Assembly: GCA_964521285.1 (NCBI GenBank)
Contig: CAZFQS010000012.1
Coordinates: 54,139 to 118,138 of the forward strand
Direction of reading: 5' to 3'
Origin: G020354785 sp964521285
GTDB lineage: Bacteria; Bacteroidota; Bacteroidia; Bacteroidales; UBA10428
Length of the DNA stretch: 64,000 nt
Shown here: positions 37,182 to 45,538 of the stretch, one piece after another
How the letters are laid out: each line of letters opens with the position of its first letter
Position numbering within the stretch: position 1 is the stretch's first letter
The notes under the pieces: model-generated
The model's database searches: none
What the model saw: only the letters and a program-made list of their open reading frames with translations
Told to the model about the DNA's origin: nothing
Made by a program: the position numbers and the translations under genes

Positions 37182-37835
37182 TTAAAACATTATTCCAAAT
37201 CTTATTGACAAAAAACTGAGGGTCTCTTTGACATTTTTACTACTAAGTACGTCAATAAAACCGTTATTAAAAATAATACCACCTATTAATGCGGTATTAC
37301 CTCCTATTGAATATTCCAAACCTCCACCAAAGAAATAGGAAATATTGAACGGGTTTAACTCTTTACTAATATTTTCATTATCAATTTGGTTATCTGAAGC
37401 ATCTGCTTTTGCCTTAATATTTACCTGTGGAGTAAAACCCAGTTGTGCAAAAAATGTAAAATAACCTATCTGGTTTGTTTTGAATTTGAGACCTACAGGA
37501 ACAGATACATACTGTAGTTTATACTCTACCCTGGACTCAGGATTCAATATTTGCTTTGTTTCAAGTGTTTCTATAATTACGGAGTCTTTATAGTGCAGAT
37601 TTCCGCCCATATTTGATATTGAAACTCCTGTTGTAAAAGCATAGTTCTTTGCAAAATATTTATCTAAAATCAATCCGCCTTTTATACCAATTCTGAGACC
37701 GTCCCTGTTAATGTTCTTGGTATCCGGCGTCAGCCATGATAACAGAGGATCTACAAATACTCCGAATCTTAAATCCTGGCTTTGAATATAAAGAAAACTA
37801 AAAAGGAAGATAATCACAATAATATATTTCTTCAT
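37182..37835 (-). CDS. PorT-family outer membrane beta-barrel protein
   Basis: 217 residues with a signal peptide (1-19) and alternating aromatic/polar strands (GIKGGLILDKYFAKNYAFTTG in shortened form LILDKYFAKNYAFTTG, YVSVPVGLKFKTNQIGYFTF), ending in LSIRFGIMF. This is the small barrel family that includes PorT of the type IX secretion system, but most members are generic; assignment to PorT itself is not supported. Confidence 0.8.
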   Translation of the reverse strand: MKKYIIVIIFLFSFLYIQSQDLRFGVFVDPLLSWLTPDTKNINRDGLRIGIKGGLILDKYFAKNYAFTTGVSISNMGGNLHYKDSVIIETLETKQILNPESRVEYKLQYVSVPVGLKFKTNQIGYFTFFAQLGFTPQVNIKAKADASDNQIDNENISKELNPFNISYFFGGGLEYSIGGNTALIGGIIFNNGFIDVLSSKNVKETLSFLSIRFGIMF

Positions 37836-38009
37836 AATGTTATTATATTAACTATGTTATTAATACAAAAATAAATAAAAATATTTCACAGCACAGATTA
37901 TTGCAAATATTGATTTTAATATTAAATTGTCTGCTCGTCTATATTATAATTATGGAAAAAGAATCTTTTCATTTATTTTGCAATATGGACTACAAATAAA
38001 ATTTGGCCG

Positions 38010-39017
38010 ATGAAAGCAACAGTATTTAATTCAGCGTTCATATTATTAATTCTGATTTCGTGTGGAAAGACCGGAAATGATATAGATATTTCAAATATTG
38101 ATGTTGATGTTGAGATTAAAAGATTTGAGAAAGATCTATTTGAAATTGATCCATCACAGATGGAAGAACATATTATACAACTGGGGAAAAAGTATGGCAG
38201 GTTTTTTCAGATATTCAATTACAGGATAATAAAAATAGGCAGTAGTCAAAATAAAGAATATCCGGAGTTATTAAGATTATTTGTAACTGATTACATAAAC
38301 TTCAAAATATATGAGCGTACAATGGAAGTTTTTCCTGATTTGACAGAATTGACGGACGGAATTACAGAATGTTTTAAACGTTACAAATATTATTTTCACA
38401 CAAGGCCGGTACCTGAAATCATTACTTATGTTTCAGGATTTAATCAGTCAGCAGTATCTGATGAAAATTTGTTAGCGATAGGACTGGATAAATACCTTGG
38501 CAGAAATGAGGAGTTTTATAAAGAATTGGGGGGCCTTTATGACTATATGTTATTGAATATGCACAAGGATAAGATCTTATCTGACTGCATGAGACTTTGG
38601 GCTACAACTGAATTTGAATTTAATGATTCAGTAAATAATCTAATTAACAATATGATATACGGGGGAAAGATAATGTATTTTGTCAATGCTATGCTTCCGT
38701 ATCAACCCGATACTTTAAAATGGGGATTTACAGACCTGCAGATGAGGTTTTGCAGAAACAATGAGAAGCAGATGTGGGCATACATCATCGAGAACAAGCT
38801 GGTTTTTAATACCGATAAGTTCAGAATTAATCAGTTTATCAGGGAAGGTCCGTTTATAAAAGATTTTACAAGGGAGTCCCCTGCCAGGGCAGCTGTCTGG
38901 TTAGGTTATAATATTGTTTCTGCCTATATGAACAAGCATAAGAAACTTAACCTTAGAGACCTGATGTACGAAAATGATTACATGAAAATACTTAATGAGT
39001 CAGGTTATAATCCGTAA
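38010..39017 (+). CDS. gldB: Gliding motility lipoprotein GldB
   Basis: 335 residues. A lipoprotein signal (FILLILISC) is followed by the GldB-specific opening VDVEIKRFEKDLFEIDP and later YVSGFNQSAV...LAIGLDKYLG. GldB was first defined as needed for Flavobacterium gliding; it is also present in non-gliding Bacteroidota. T9SS cargo (14575) is present in the window, but no other gld genes are. Confidence 0.9.
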   Translation: MKATVFNSAFILLILISCGKTGNDIDISNIDVDVEIKRFEKDLFEIDPSQMEEHIIQLGKKYGRFFQIFNYRIIKIGSSQNKEYPELLRLFVTDYINFKIYERTMEVFPDLTELTDGITECFKRYKYYFHTRPVPEIITYVSGFNQSAVSDENLLAIGLDKYLGRNEEFYKELGGLYDYMLLNMHKDKILSDCMRLWATTEFEFNDSVNNLINNMIYGGKIMYFVNAMLPYQPDTLKWGFTDLQMRFCRNNEKQMWAYIIENKLVFNTDKFRINQFIREGPFIKDFTRESPARAAVWLGYNIVSAYMNKHKKLNLRDLMYENDYMKILNESGYNP

Positions 39018-39021
39018 TATA

Positions 39022-39058
39022 AGGGGTAAGGATTAAGGATAAAGGATTATGGGATAAG
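39022..39058. repeat. GGATTAAGGAT-type spacer repeat
   Basis: GGTAAGGATTAAGGATAAAG (from 39023) is a purine-rich low-complexity phrase. The reverse complement of 50061-50093 is a close match over about 33 bases. Confidence 0.5.
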
Positions 39059-39105
39059 TGATATGAGGGGAAAGCTAACTTTCAGGGAGCTGTCGCACTT
39101 TCTGT

Positions 39106-39966
39106 TCACCTTGGTTCCATATGTATTGTCGCCTCCATGTTAAGTTCCTCTTTTATGCTTGCCTCAATACCGGTTGCAATATTATGGACTTTTTCCAAAA
39201 CATATTCTTTTGGCAATTTTATATGAAAGGTTATTTCTGTATGGTTTCCATATTTATGAATATGAACATGATGTATGTCAGCATTCTTTCCCGCTACCCG
39301 CTCGGATATCACCTTTATCTTGCTGACCAGTTCTTTATCAGGCACCTCCCCTATCAGAGGGCTGATGCCGTCTTTTAATATCTCATAAGCTGCATAGAAT
39401 ATAAAGAATGCTACCAAAATTCCTAAAATTGCATCAACCCACCAAAAGTATTTATTCAAAAAGATACCTGCCAATATTATAATGGATGATATGGCGTCAC
39501 TGCGGTGATGCCATGCATCGGCTTTCAGGGATTTCATATCTGTCTTTTTCCCTGCCCAGAAAGAATACTGAGCGAGCAGTTCTTTCAGAATAATTGAAAC
39601 AATAGTAACCACTATAGCAATTAGTCCGTATGCTGCACGTTCTTTGCTTTTTAATTTTTGTATACTATTAATAAAAAAATTAAAGCCTATTATTCCCAGA
39701 ATTACACCGATAATAATTGAGGCAATAAGTTCAGCTCTGCCATGGCCAAAAGGATGTTCTTTATCAGCCGGTTTATTGGATATTTTTACCCCGATCAATA
39801 CTATTATTGAGCTAATACTGTCAGATAATGTATGCCAGGCATCTGCTATTATTGCAATAGAGTTTGATACAATTCCGGCCCAGTACTTAAGTGCAAATAA
39901 AAGAGTATTTATTGAAATAGAAATCCATCCCTCAAAGTAAGCATATTTGCTCTGTTTATTTTTCAT
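39106..39966 (-). CDS. Cation diffusion facilitator family transporter
   Basis: 286 residues with six predicted helices. The metal-site pair is DAWHTLSD in TM2 and DAWHHRSDA in TM5 (HxxxD in both), with EHPFGHGRAELI between them, and a C-terminal cytoplasmic ferredoxin-like domain containing HHVHIHKYGNHTEITFHI. It exports zinc, iron or another divalent cation in exchange for protons. The metal is not resolved from sequence; Asp/His composition suits zinc or iron. Confidence 0.92.
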   Translation of the reverse strand: MKNKQSKYAYFEGWISISINTLLFALKYWAGIVSNSIAIIADAWHTLSDSISSIIVLIGVKISNKPADKEHPFGHGRAELIASIIIGVILGIIGFNFFINSIQKLKSKERAAYGLIAIVVTIVSIILKELLAQYSFWAGKKTDMKSLKADAWHHRSDAISSIIILAGIFLNKYFWWVDAILGILVAFFIFYAAYEILKDGISPLIGEVPDKELVSKIKVISERVAGKNADIHHVHIHKYGNHTEITFHIKLPKEYVLEKVHNIATGIEASIKEELNMEATIHMEPR

Positions 39967-40049
39967 TAGAGTTTTTAATTTAGGGGACAGCGCCCTGAGA
40001 TTGTAAATAGTTAATTATCAGTCATAAATCAAAAAAGGGTTTTGCCATC

Positions 40050-41114
40050 TCATTTGAGTTCGTAAATATCCCCGACCTTTGGTACTGAAAACTTACTGGT
40101 TAATTTACAGGATAAGGCATTTTCATTAGCAAATTTCTCAAGCATCTTATCATCAACAATATCCTGGTTATAGAATTTTTTATCTTCATAGCCACTATAA
40201 TGAACAAGATTTACCTCTGAGATTTTAGTTCTTTTAATAAAATCAATTATGCTGAAAGGAATTTTTGTTAAATCCGGATTATCTGAGAGAAACTCATCGA
40301 AGTAGGAGTGTTTGGCTGTATCATATTTTTTTTCTAAATGCGGAGCTATAAGAAAAGAAATATATATTTCTTTTTTCCATTCAGTTAAAAATTTGCTTTC
40401 TGAGTTATTTCCCGGCATTGTAGTTATAAGGCTTCCATGATTGGATTTTGGATATGAAAAACGATTGTTACAGTCTATATATATTACATCAGATTCTCTT
40501 ATAAATATGTAGTCTTTTTCTCTTAGCAGCGGGCACAACATATCACCAGTAAAAATTACCTTTGAACGGATCTGATTGTCTGAAAATTCAAATACCAGCA
40601 TTGATGCTCCAATAGCTGTTGAACCATGAAAGACAGGGAATGGTGTAACCTTAAGATTATCAACTTCATCTATTTTTGTGCATATCCCGGGTTTAAGTTC
40701 TTTAAAGTCAATTATATGATCAAGATGAGGATATGATTGTTTTACAAATTCCCAGCATAGATTAGTTGCATAAAGAGGGTACTTTCTTTTCTTGTCATAT
40801 TTATAATAGTAGCTTTGAACTATCCAGTCAACGCCCAGTGCGTGATCCATGTGTGGATGAGTTAAAACAATTGTTTCAGGTATTCTGTTCTCATTCCTGA
40901 TAAGATATGATGCAGTATTATTCCCTGCATCCACTATTATTTCCCACCTGACCGATCCGGATGAGAATTTATCACTGTCTGATTTTATGATCGAAAATGA
41001 GGCATTTGAAAGGTCATCCGGATTAGCTTTCGAATAGAAAGGATGCTCAGATCCAAGAAATATTGGCCAGGCATTGGCACGTCCGTTAGTACGTATATAA
41101 TATCTACTTTTCAT
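40050..41114 (-). CDS. Metallo-beta-lactamase fold hydrolase
   Basis: 354 residues with the zinc motif HPHMDHALG (HxHxDH), a downstream His in PFPVFHGSTAIG and FTGDMLCP. No signal peptide, so cytoplasmic. The layout is similar to PhnP/coenzyme PQQ-B-like hydrolases, but the insertions do not match either. The substrate is unknown. Confidence 0.82.
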   Translation of the reverse strand: MKSRYYIRTNGRANAWPIFLGSEHPFYSKANPDDLSNASFSIIKSDSDKFSSGSVRWEIIVDAGNNTASYLIRNENRIPETIVLTHPHMDHALGVDWIVQSYYYKYDKKRKYPLYATNLCWEFVKQSYPHLDHIIDFKELKPGICTKIDEVDNLKVTPFPVFHGSTAIGASMLVFEFSDNQIRSKVIFTGDMLCPLLREKDYIFIRESDVIYIDCNNRFSYPKSNHGSLITTMPGNNSESKFLTEWKKEIYISFLIAPHLEKKYDTAKHSYFDEFLSDNPDLTKIPFSIIDFIKRTKISEVNLVHYSGYEDKKFYNQDIVDDKMLEKFANENALSCKLTSKFSVPKVGDIYELK

Positions 41115-41141
41115 AAAATATTGCCTTTTTCTTAAGTTTTA

Positions 41142-43298
41142 CTAATAAACAAAGGACATCTCGTTTAAAAGATGACCTGCTCCGGCATACTTGTCAATAA
41201 TAAACAAAATATACCTGATATCTAATGAAATGTTGCGGAATGTTTCAGGGTCAAAGATGTAATCACTCATTGTCCCTTCCCAGGTTCTGTCGAAATTTAT
41301 TCCTATTAAATGACCTTCTGCATTAAATACAGGACTCCCTGAACTTCCCCCTGATGTATGATTTGTTGCTATAAAACAAACAGGCATGGTGCTGCTCATC
41401 CCATAGTTGCCAAAATCCTTTAACTCATAAAGGTTCTTGAGTTTTTCAGGAATAGCATAATCATAAATTTCATCCTGGCTTTTTTCGATTATGCCTTGCA
41501 GGGATGTATAATAACGGTAATTAATAGCATCGCCTGGTTTATACCCTTTAATATTACCATAGCTAAGCCGTATTGTATGATTAGCATCAGGATAAAATTT
41601 TCTGTCTGGTTGCATTTCGATTAAACCGTTGACATATACTCTGTAAAGGCTATTCAATTTTTTATTTATCTCGTTTACTTTCGGACTTATTGTATTTCTA
41701 TATAAGTCAATGAAGCTTGCATAAATTTGATATGCCGGATCGTCTTCTATCTTTGCAGATGAAGCCATAGAAAAATTCTCAAGCAGCCTGTTAATTTTAG
41801 TGTGATCTGTAAATATTGATTTGGAGTATATATATTTTGAGTATTCTGAAAAGTTACCTTTAGTTTTTTTGACAATTATTTCCATCATTTCCGGATGAAA
41901 TTTTTTATCAACATTGTAATAATACAATTCCATCATTCTGGTAAACATCTTTTTATCAATATCAACACTATAATCCCGGAAAAACCTGTTACTTTCTTCA
42001 GTGAGCTTAATAATTATGTTATCAGGTTTTGCCAGAGAGTCTTCTTCCGAATAATAGAGGTATTTACTAAAGCGGGAAACAAATTCAACAAGCTCGGTGC
42101 TAAAAATTGTTTCATATAGAAATTCCTCTGCTGTATAATAAGGTAAAAGTTCATTATATAATTTATCAAATTCAGAAATCAAATAACCGTATTTTACCAG
42201 TAATGTCGAATCTGTATTAACCCAACGGTTAAACTGCAATTCCTGGTTCTTTTTAATTTTCATTATATTCATCCTCTTAAAGCCTTCAAGAATGCCGGTC
42301 CATTTTTTCCATGCATTGCTTATACTCTCATATTTGGCTGCATATTTAATTCTTACTTCATTGTCATTATTCATTGCTGTTTTTATTAACTCCTGTCTTT
42401 CCTCCCTGAATTTTATTTTATTTGGTAAAATATTCTCCTTTATTATGCTGATTGCATGTGATGTCAGAAATTGGTTTGTGCTTGCAGGATAACCATATAC
42501 CATAGTGAAATCCCCTTCTTTGTATCCTTTTAGGGAAATCGGCAAGTATTTTTTTGGTTTATAAGGGATATTATCAGGAGAATATTCAGACGGACAATTA
42601 TTAGTATCAGAGTATACTCTGAAAATCGAAAAATCCCCGGTATGGCGTGGCCATATCCAGTTATCAGTATCACCGCCAAATTTACCAATTTCAGAGGGCG
42701 GAGCGCCGACAAGTCTTATATCTTTAAATATCTCATATATGAACATGTAGTACTTATTACCATAATAAAAAGGTTTTATTTCTGCTATACCATTTGGATG
42801 ATCAACAGCATAAGATATAATACTATCAATCCTTTTGTTTATTATTTTCTCCCTATCATCTTCATTTAGATGGTCATCAATATTTTCCAGTATTTGCCCG
42901 GTAACATCATTTACATCAGTTAAAAATGAAACTGTAAGATCAGATACCGGTAATTCTTCTTTCCTGGATTGTGCCCAATACCCGCTTGTCATATAGTCAT
43001 TATCAACTGTACTAAGTGATTGTATATATCTGAAAGCACAATGATAGTTAGTTAAAAGCAGTCCCTCATTAGAAATTACCTCTCCTGTGCAACCTCTGTT
43101 AAATAATACTACAGCATCTTTAAGGCTTATGTTTTGATTACTGAATATATTATCAGCAGATAATTTAAGGCCGCTGTCATGCATTTCCTTAATATTAAAT
43201 TCATTAAGTAAAAATGGGAGCCACAGTCCTTCTTCAGATTTTGAATAAAGATTATTGCAGCATATTAATAAAATACAGGTTGTAAGCTTTTTTAACAT
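41142..43298 (-). CDS. S46 family dipeptidyl peptidase, DPP11-like (Asp/Glu specific)
   Basis: 718 residues with a signal peptide (1-20). The catalytic triad is His86 (LLTNYHCAFRYIQ), Asp222 (HTGDFSIFRVY) and Ser653 (GGSSGSPVFN), matching His85/Asp227/Ser655 of P. gingivalis DPP11. Arg671 (INFDRTWEG) sits 18 residues after the serine, the position of DPP11 Arg673 that selects acidic P1 residues, whereas DPP7 has Gly there. It should release dipeptides with Asp or Glu at the second position in the periplasm, feeding an amino-acid-fermenting lifestyle. It follows maf by nine bases. Confidence 0.93.
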   Translation of the reverse strand: MLKKLTTCILLICCNNLYSKSEEGLWLPFLLNEFNIKEMHDSGLKLSADNIFSNQNISLKDAVVLFNRGCTGEVISNEGLLLTNYHCAFRYIQSLSTVDNDYMTSGYWAQSRKEELPVSDLTVSFLTDVNDVTGQILENIDDHLNEDDREKIINKRIDSIISYAVDHPNGIAEIKPFYYGNKYYMFIYEIFKDIRLVGAPPSEIGKFGGDTDNWIWPRHTGDFSIFRVYSDTNNCPSEYSPDNIPYKPKKYLPISLKGYKEGDFTMVYGYPASTNQFLTSHAISIIKENILPNKIKFREERQELIKTAMNNDNEVRIKYAAKYESISNAWKKWTGILEGFKRMNIMKIKKNQELQFNRWVNTDSTLLVKYGYLISEFDKLYNELLPYYTAEEFLYETIFSTELVEFVSRFSKYLYYSEEDSLAKPDNIIIKLTEESNRFFRDYSVDIDKKMFTRMMELYYYNVDKKFHPEMMEIIVKKTKGNFSEYSKYIYSKSIFTDHTKINRLLENFSMASSAKIEDDPAYQIYASFIDLYRNTISPKVNEINKKLNSLYRVYVNGLIEMQPDRKFYPDANHTIRLSYGNIKGYKPGDAINYRYYTSLQGIIEKSQDEIYDYAIPEKLKNLYELKDFGNYGMSSTMPVCFIATNHTSGGSSGSPVFNAEGHLIGINFDRTWEGTMSDYIFDPETFRNISLDIRYILFIIDKYAGAGHLLNEMSFVY

Positions 43299-43307
43299 AA
43301 TTCTGAT

Positions 43308-43910
43308 CTAATTGTCGGATTCTATAAATTTACATAATTCATTATACAGTTGTTCTGTTGGCAATCCCATAATATTGAAATATGAACCTTCTATTCTTTC
43401 AATACCTATATACCCAATCCACTCCTGAATGCCATATGAACCAGCTTTGTCATAAGGTTTATATAATTTTATGTAGTATTCTATTTCTGTATCAGTAAGT
43501 TTCCTGAAGTAAACATCTGATTTTGAATAAAATGTTGTTTCCTTATCATTCGATTTTATGCAAATACCAGTAATTACCTGGTGTTTATTACCGGAAAGCT
43601 TTTTTAAAATCCTAAAGGCATCAGAATAATTCTTTGGCTTATCTAATATTTCATTATTTAAACATACTATGGTATCAGCAGTAATTAAAACTGTATCAGA
43701 CTTAATAAGATCTGCACATGAATGTGCTTTAAGTTTTGCCAGGTAGACTGGTATTTCTTCACAACTTAGATTTAAGGGGTATTCTTCTTTTATATATGAT
43801 CTTTTAACAGTTCTAAATTTTAATCCCAGTTCCTGAAGAAGGTATTTGCGGCGGGGGGATTCCGATGCCAGAACAATATTATATTTTTTTAATTTTTCTA
43901 ATATATCCAC
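43308..43910 (-). CDS. maf: Maf-like nucleoside triphosphate pyrophosphatase
   Basis: 200 residues with ASESPRRKYLLQELGL, the ITADTIVCLNNEIL metal-binding motif and DKAGSYGIQEWIG, all Maf-family signatures. It removes non-canonical or modified (d)NTPs such as dTTP/UTP analogues. The gene is in the conserved run kdsC-ubiA-maf. Confidence 0.93.
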   Translation of the reverse strand: MDILEKLKKYNIVLASESPRRKYLLQELGLKFRTVKRSYIKEEYPLNLSCEEIPVYLAKLKAHSCADLIKSDTVLITADTIVCLNNEILDKPKNYSDAFRILKKLSGNKHQVITGICIKSNDKETTFYSKSDVYFRKLTDTEIEYYIKLYKPYDKAGSYGIQEWIGYIGIERIEGSYFNIMGLPTEQLYNELCKFIESDN

Positions 43911-43921
43911 AATTATTTGGT

Positions 43922-44896
43922 TTAATAATACCGTGGAATAATAGAATTAGCCAGCAGGGCATATAAAAGGCCATTTATCATAATTATTTTTGTTAAAAGG
44001 CTTGAAATATAATAGTCTTTCTTATTATCTGCCCTGATGACTCTATAAATATTGTAAATTAAAGGTATTACCAGTGCAATTAATATAAAATATAATGTGA
44101 ACTTATTGGTCAGGTATGTGAAATAAACATAGAAAACCGCAATAATAGTAAATACAAATAATACGACAATTATCCCTTTTGTATAACGGGTGCCAACAAC
44201 TATTGGTATTGTCTGGTTACCATAAGCACGATCGCCTTCAAAATCTTCAGTATCCTTAATTATTTCCCTGGCTAATGTGAGAAGGAAAGCAAATCCTGCA
44301 TACCCCAGTACCCATGATGTAAGATATTTAATAATGGAGCTATAAGTTGTAAACAAATTACTATATGTGCTTTTCAGTAATGGATATTCAAATAAAAAGA
44401 CTATTAAAGGTACCAGAGCTGTGAGAAATGCGACAATAAGATTACCTGCCAGCAGCTGTTTCTTATATGTCGTGGAATAGAACCACAGCAATCCGCTAAC
44501 CGCTATAAAGATAAGGCTTAATAAAGGTTCTCCTATACTCAGAGATATATAAAATCCGATTAGTATTCCTATAATATTGAATACTATATGGAAGGCCATA
44601 GCATATCTTCTGTTAATTTTTTTCCCGATAATAACCGAATGAGGTTTATTGACAAGATCTGTTTTTCTGTCGAAGTAGTCGTTTATAACATAGCCGGCTG
44701 ACGTAATAAATACTGTTGATAAAACCAATAAGAAAAAGGAAAATTCATTAAGCTGTAATGACAGCTCTCCATATTTTAAAATAGGTGATAGAATGCAATA
44801 TCTCACAAGGTAAAGTGTACCAGCTACAATAAGTAAGTTTTGGATACGAATTAATCTTAAAAAAGCTATTATATTATTGAATTGAAGTTTATGCAC
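43922..44896 (-). CDS. UbiA prenyltransferase, geranylgeranylglycerol-phosphate geranylgeranyltransferase-like
   Basis: 324 residues with about nine membrane helices. The first aspartate-rich motif is NDYFDRKTD and the second is DTEDFEGDRA. Bacteroidota members are usually annotated by similarity to the archaeal lipid enzyme; the true acceptor is unresolved. It lies 12 bases before maf and 30 bases after kdsC. Confidence 0.88.
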   Translation of the reverse strand: MHKLQFNNIIAFLRLIRIQNLLIVAGTLYLVRYCILSPILKYGELSLQLNEFSFFLLVLSTVFITSAGYVINDYFDRKTDLVNKPHSVIIGKKINRRYAMAFHIVFNIIGILIGFYISLSIGEPLLSLIFIAVSGLLWFYSTTYKKQLLAGNLIVAFLTALVPLIVFLFEYPLLKSTYSNLFTTYSSIIKYLTSWVLGYAGFAFLLTLAREIIKDTEDFEGDRAYGNQTIPIVVGTRYTKGIIVVLFVFTIIAVFYVYFTYLTNKFTLYFILIALVIPLIYNIYRVIRADNKKDYYISSLLTKIIMINGLLYALLANSIIPRYY

Positions 44897-44926
44897 TTTA
44901 TTATCAAGATGATTTTATTTCATATT

Positions 44927-45448
44927 TTACCACGAAAATGCCCCGTCAATCATCCATTTTCCATGCAGTCTGAGAACCTGTTCGATAACATCCCGTACGC
45001 AACCTTCTCCACCCTTTTTATCAGAGATATATTTTGATATTTGCTTAATTTCTTCAACCGCATCTTCAGGACATGTAGGTACTCCTGCTTTTTTCATAAT
45101 TTCATAATCCGGTATGTCATCACCCATGAACAGGATATTTTTATGTTCAAGCTCGTATTTAATTCTGAAATCTTCGTAATCCTTTATTTTATCTGAAGAT
45201 CTTAAATAAATATCAGTTACTCCAAGATTTTTAAACCGCTTTCTTACAGTCTTTGAATTTCCCCCGGTTATAACAGCTACAGGGTATCCATACTTTATAC
45301 AATATTGTATTGCATAACCATCTTTGATGTTCATCACTCGAATAAACTCACCTCCCGGATCAAGAAATATGTTTCCATTGGTAAAAACACCATCGACATC
45401 AAAAACAAAAGCTTTTACATTACGCAGGTCTTCTTTATAATTACTCAT
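44927..45448 (-). CDS. kdsC: KdsC-like HAD phosphatase (KDO 8-phosphate phosphatase)
   Basis: 173 residues from the ATG at 45448, giving MSNYKEDLRNVKAFVFDVDG, which is how the family starts; an ATG at 45466 is six codons upstream. HAD motifs: DVDGVFT, then ITGG, then MGDDIPDYEIMKKAGV. It makes KDO for the LPS core. The small size without a cap domain fits tetrameric KdsC. Confidence 0.93.
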   Translation of the reverse strand: MSNYKEDLRNVKAFVFDVDGVFTNGNIFLDPGGEFIRVMNIKDGYAIQYCIKYGYPVAVITGGNSKTVRKRFKNLGVTDIYLRSSDKIKDYEDFRIKYELEHKNILFMGDDIPDYEIMKKAGVPTCPEDAVEEIKQISKYISDKKGGEGCVRDVIEQVLRLHGKWMIDGAFSW

Positions 45449-45538
45449 ATTATTAGTTAAATTCAAGCTGACATTTGGTAAATACCTATTAACAAAAATA
45501 CAGTTAAATTTTAAATTCCCTGATTTGTCAGAATACTA

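Noticed and set aside
37975..38009. TTTTG/TTTG promoter-like pair before gldB
   Set aside because: The second TTTG lies only a few bases before the start codon and the spacer in the -7 motif is wrong, so it was not called as a promoter.
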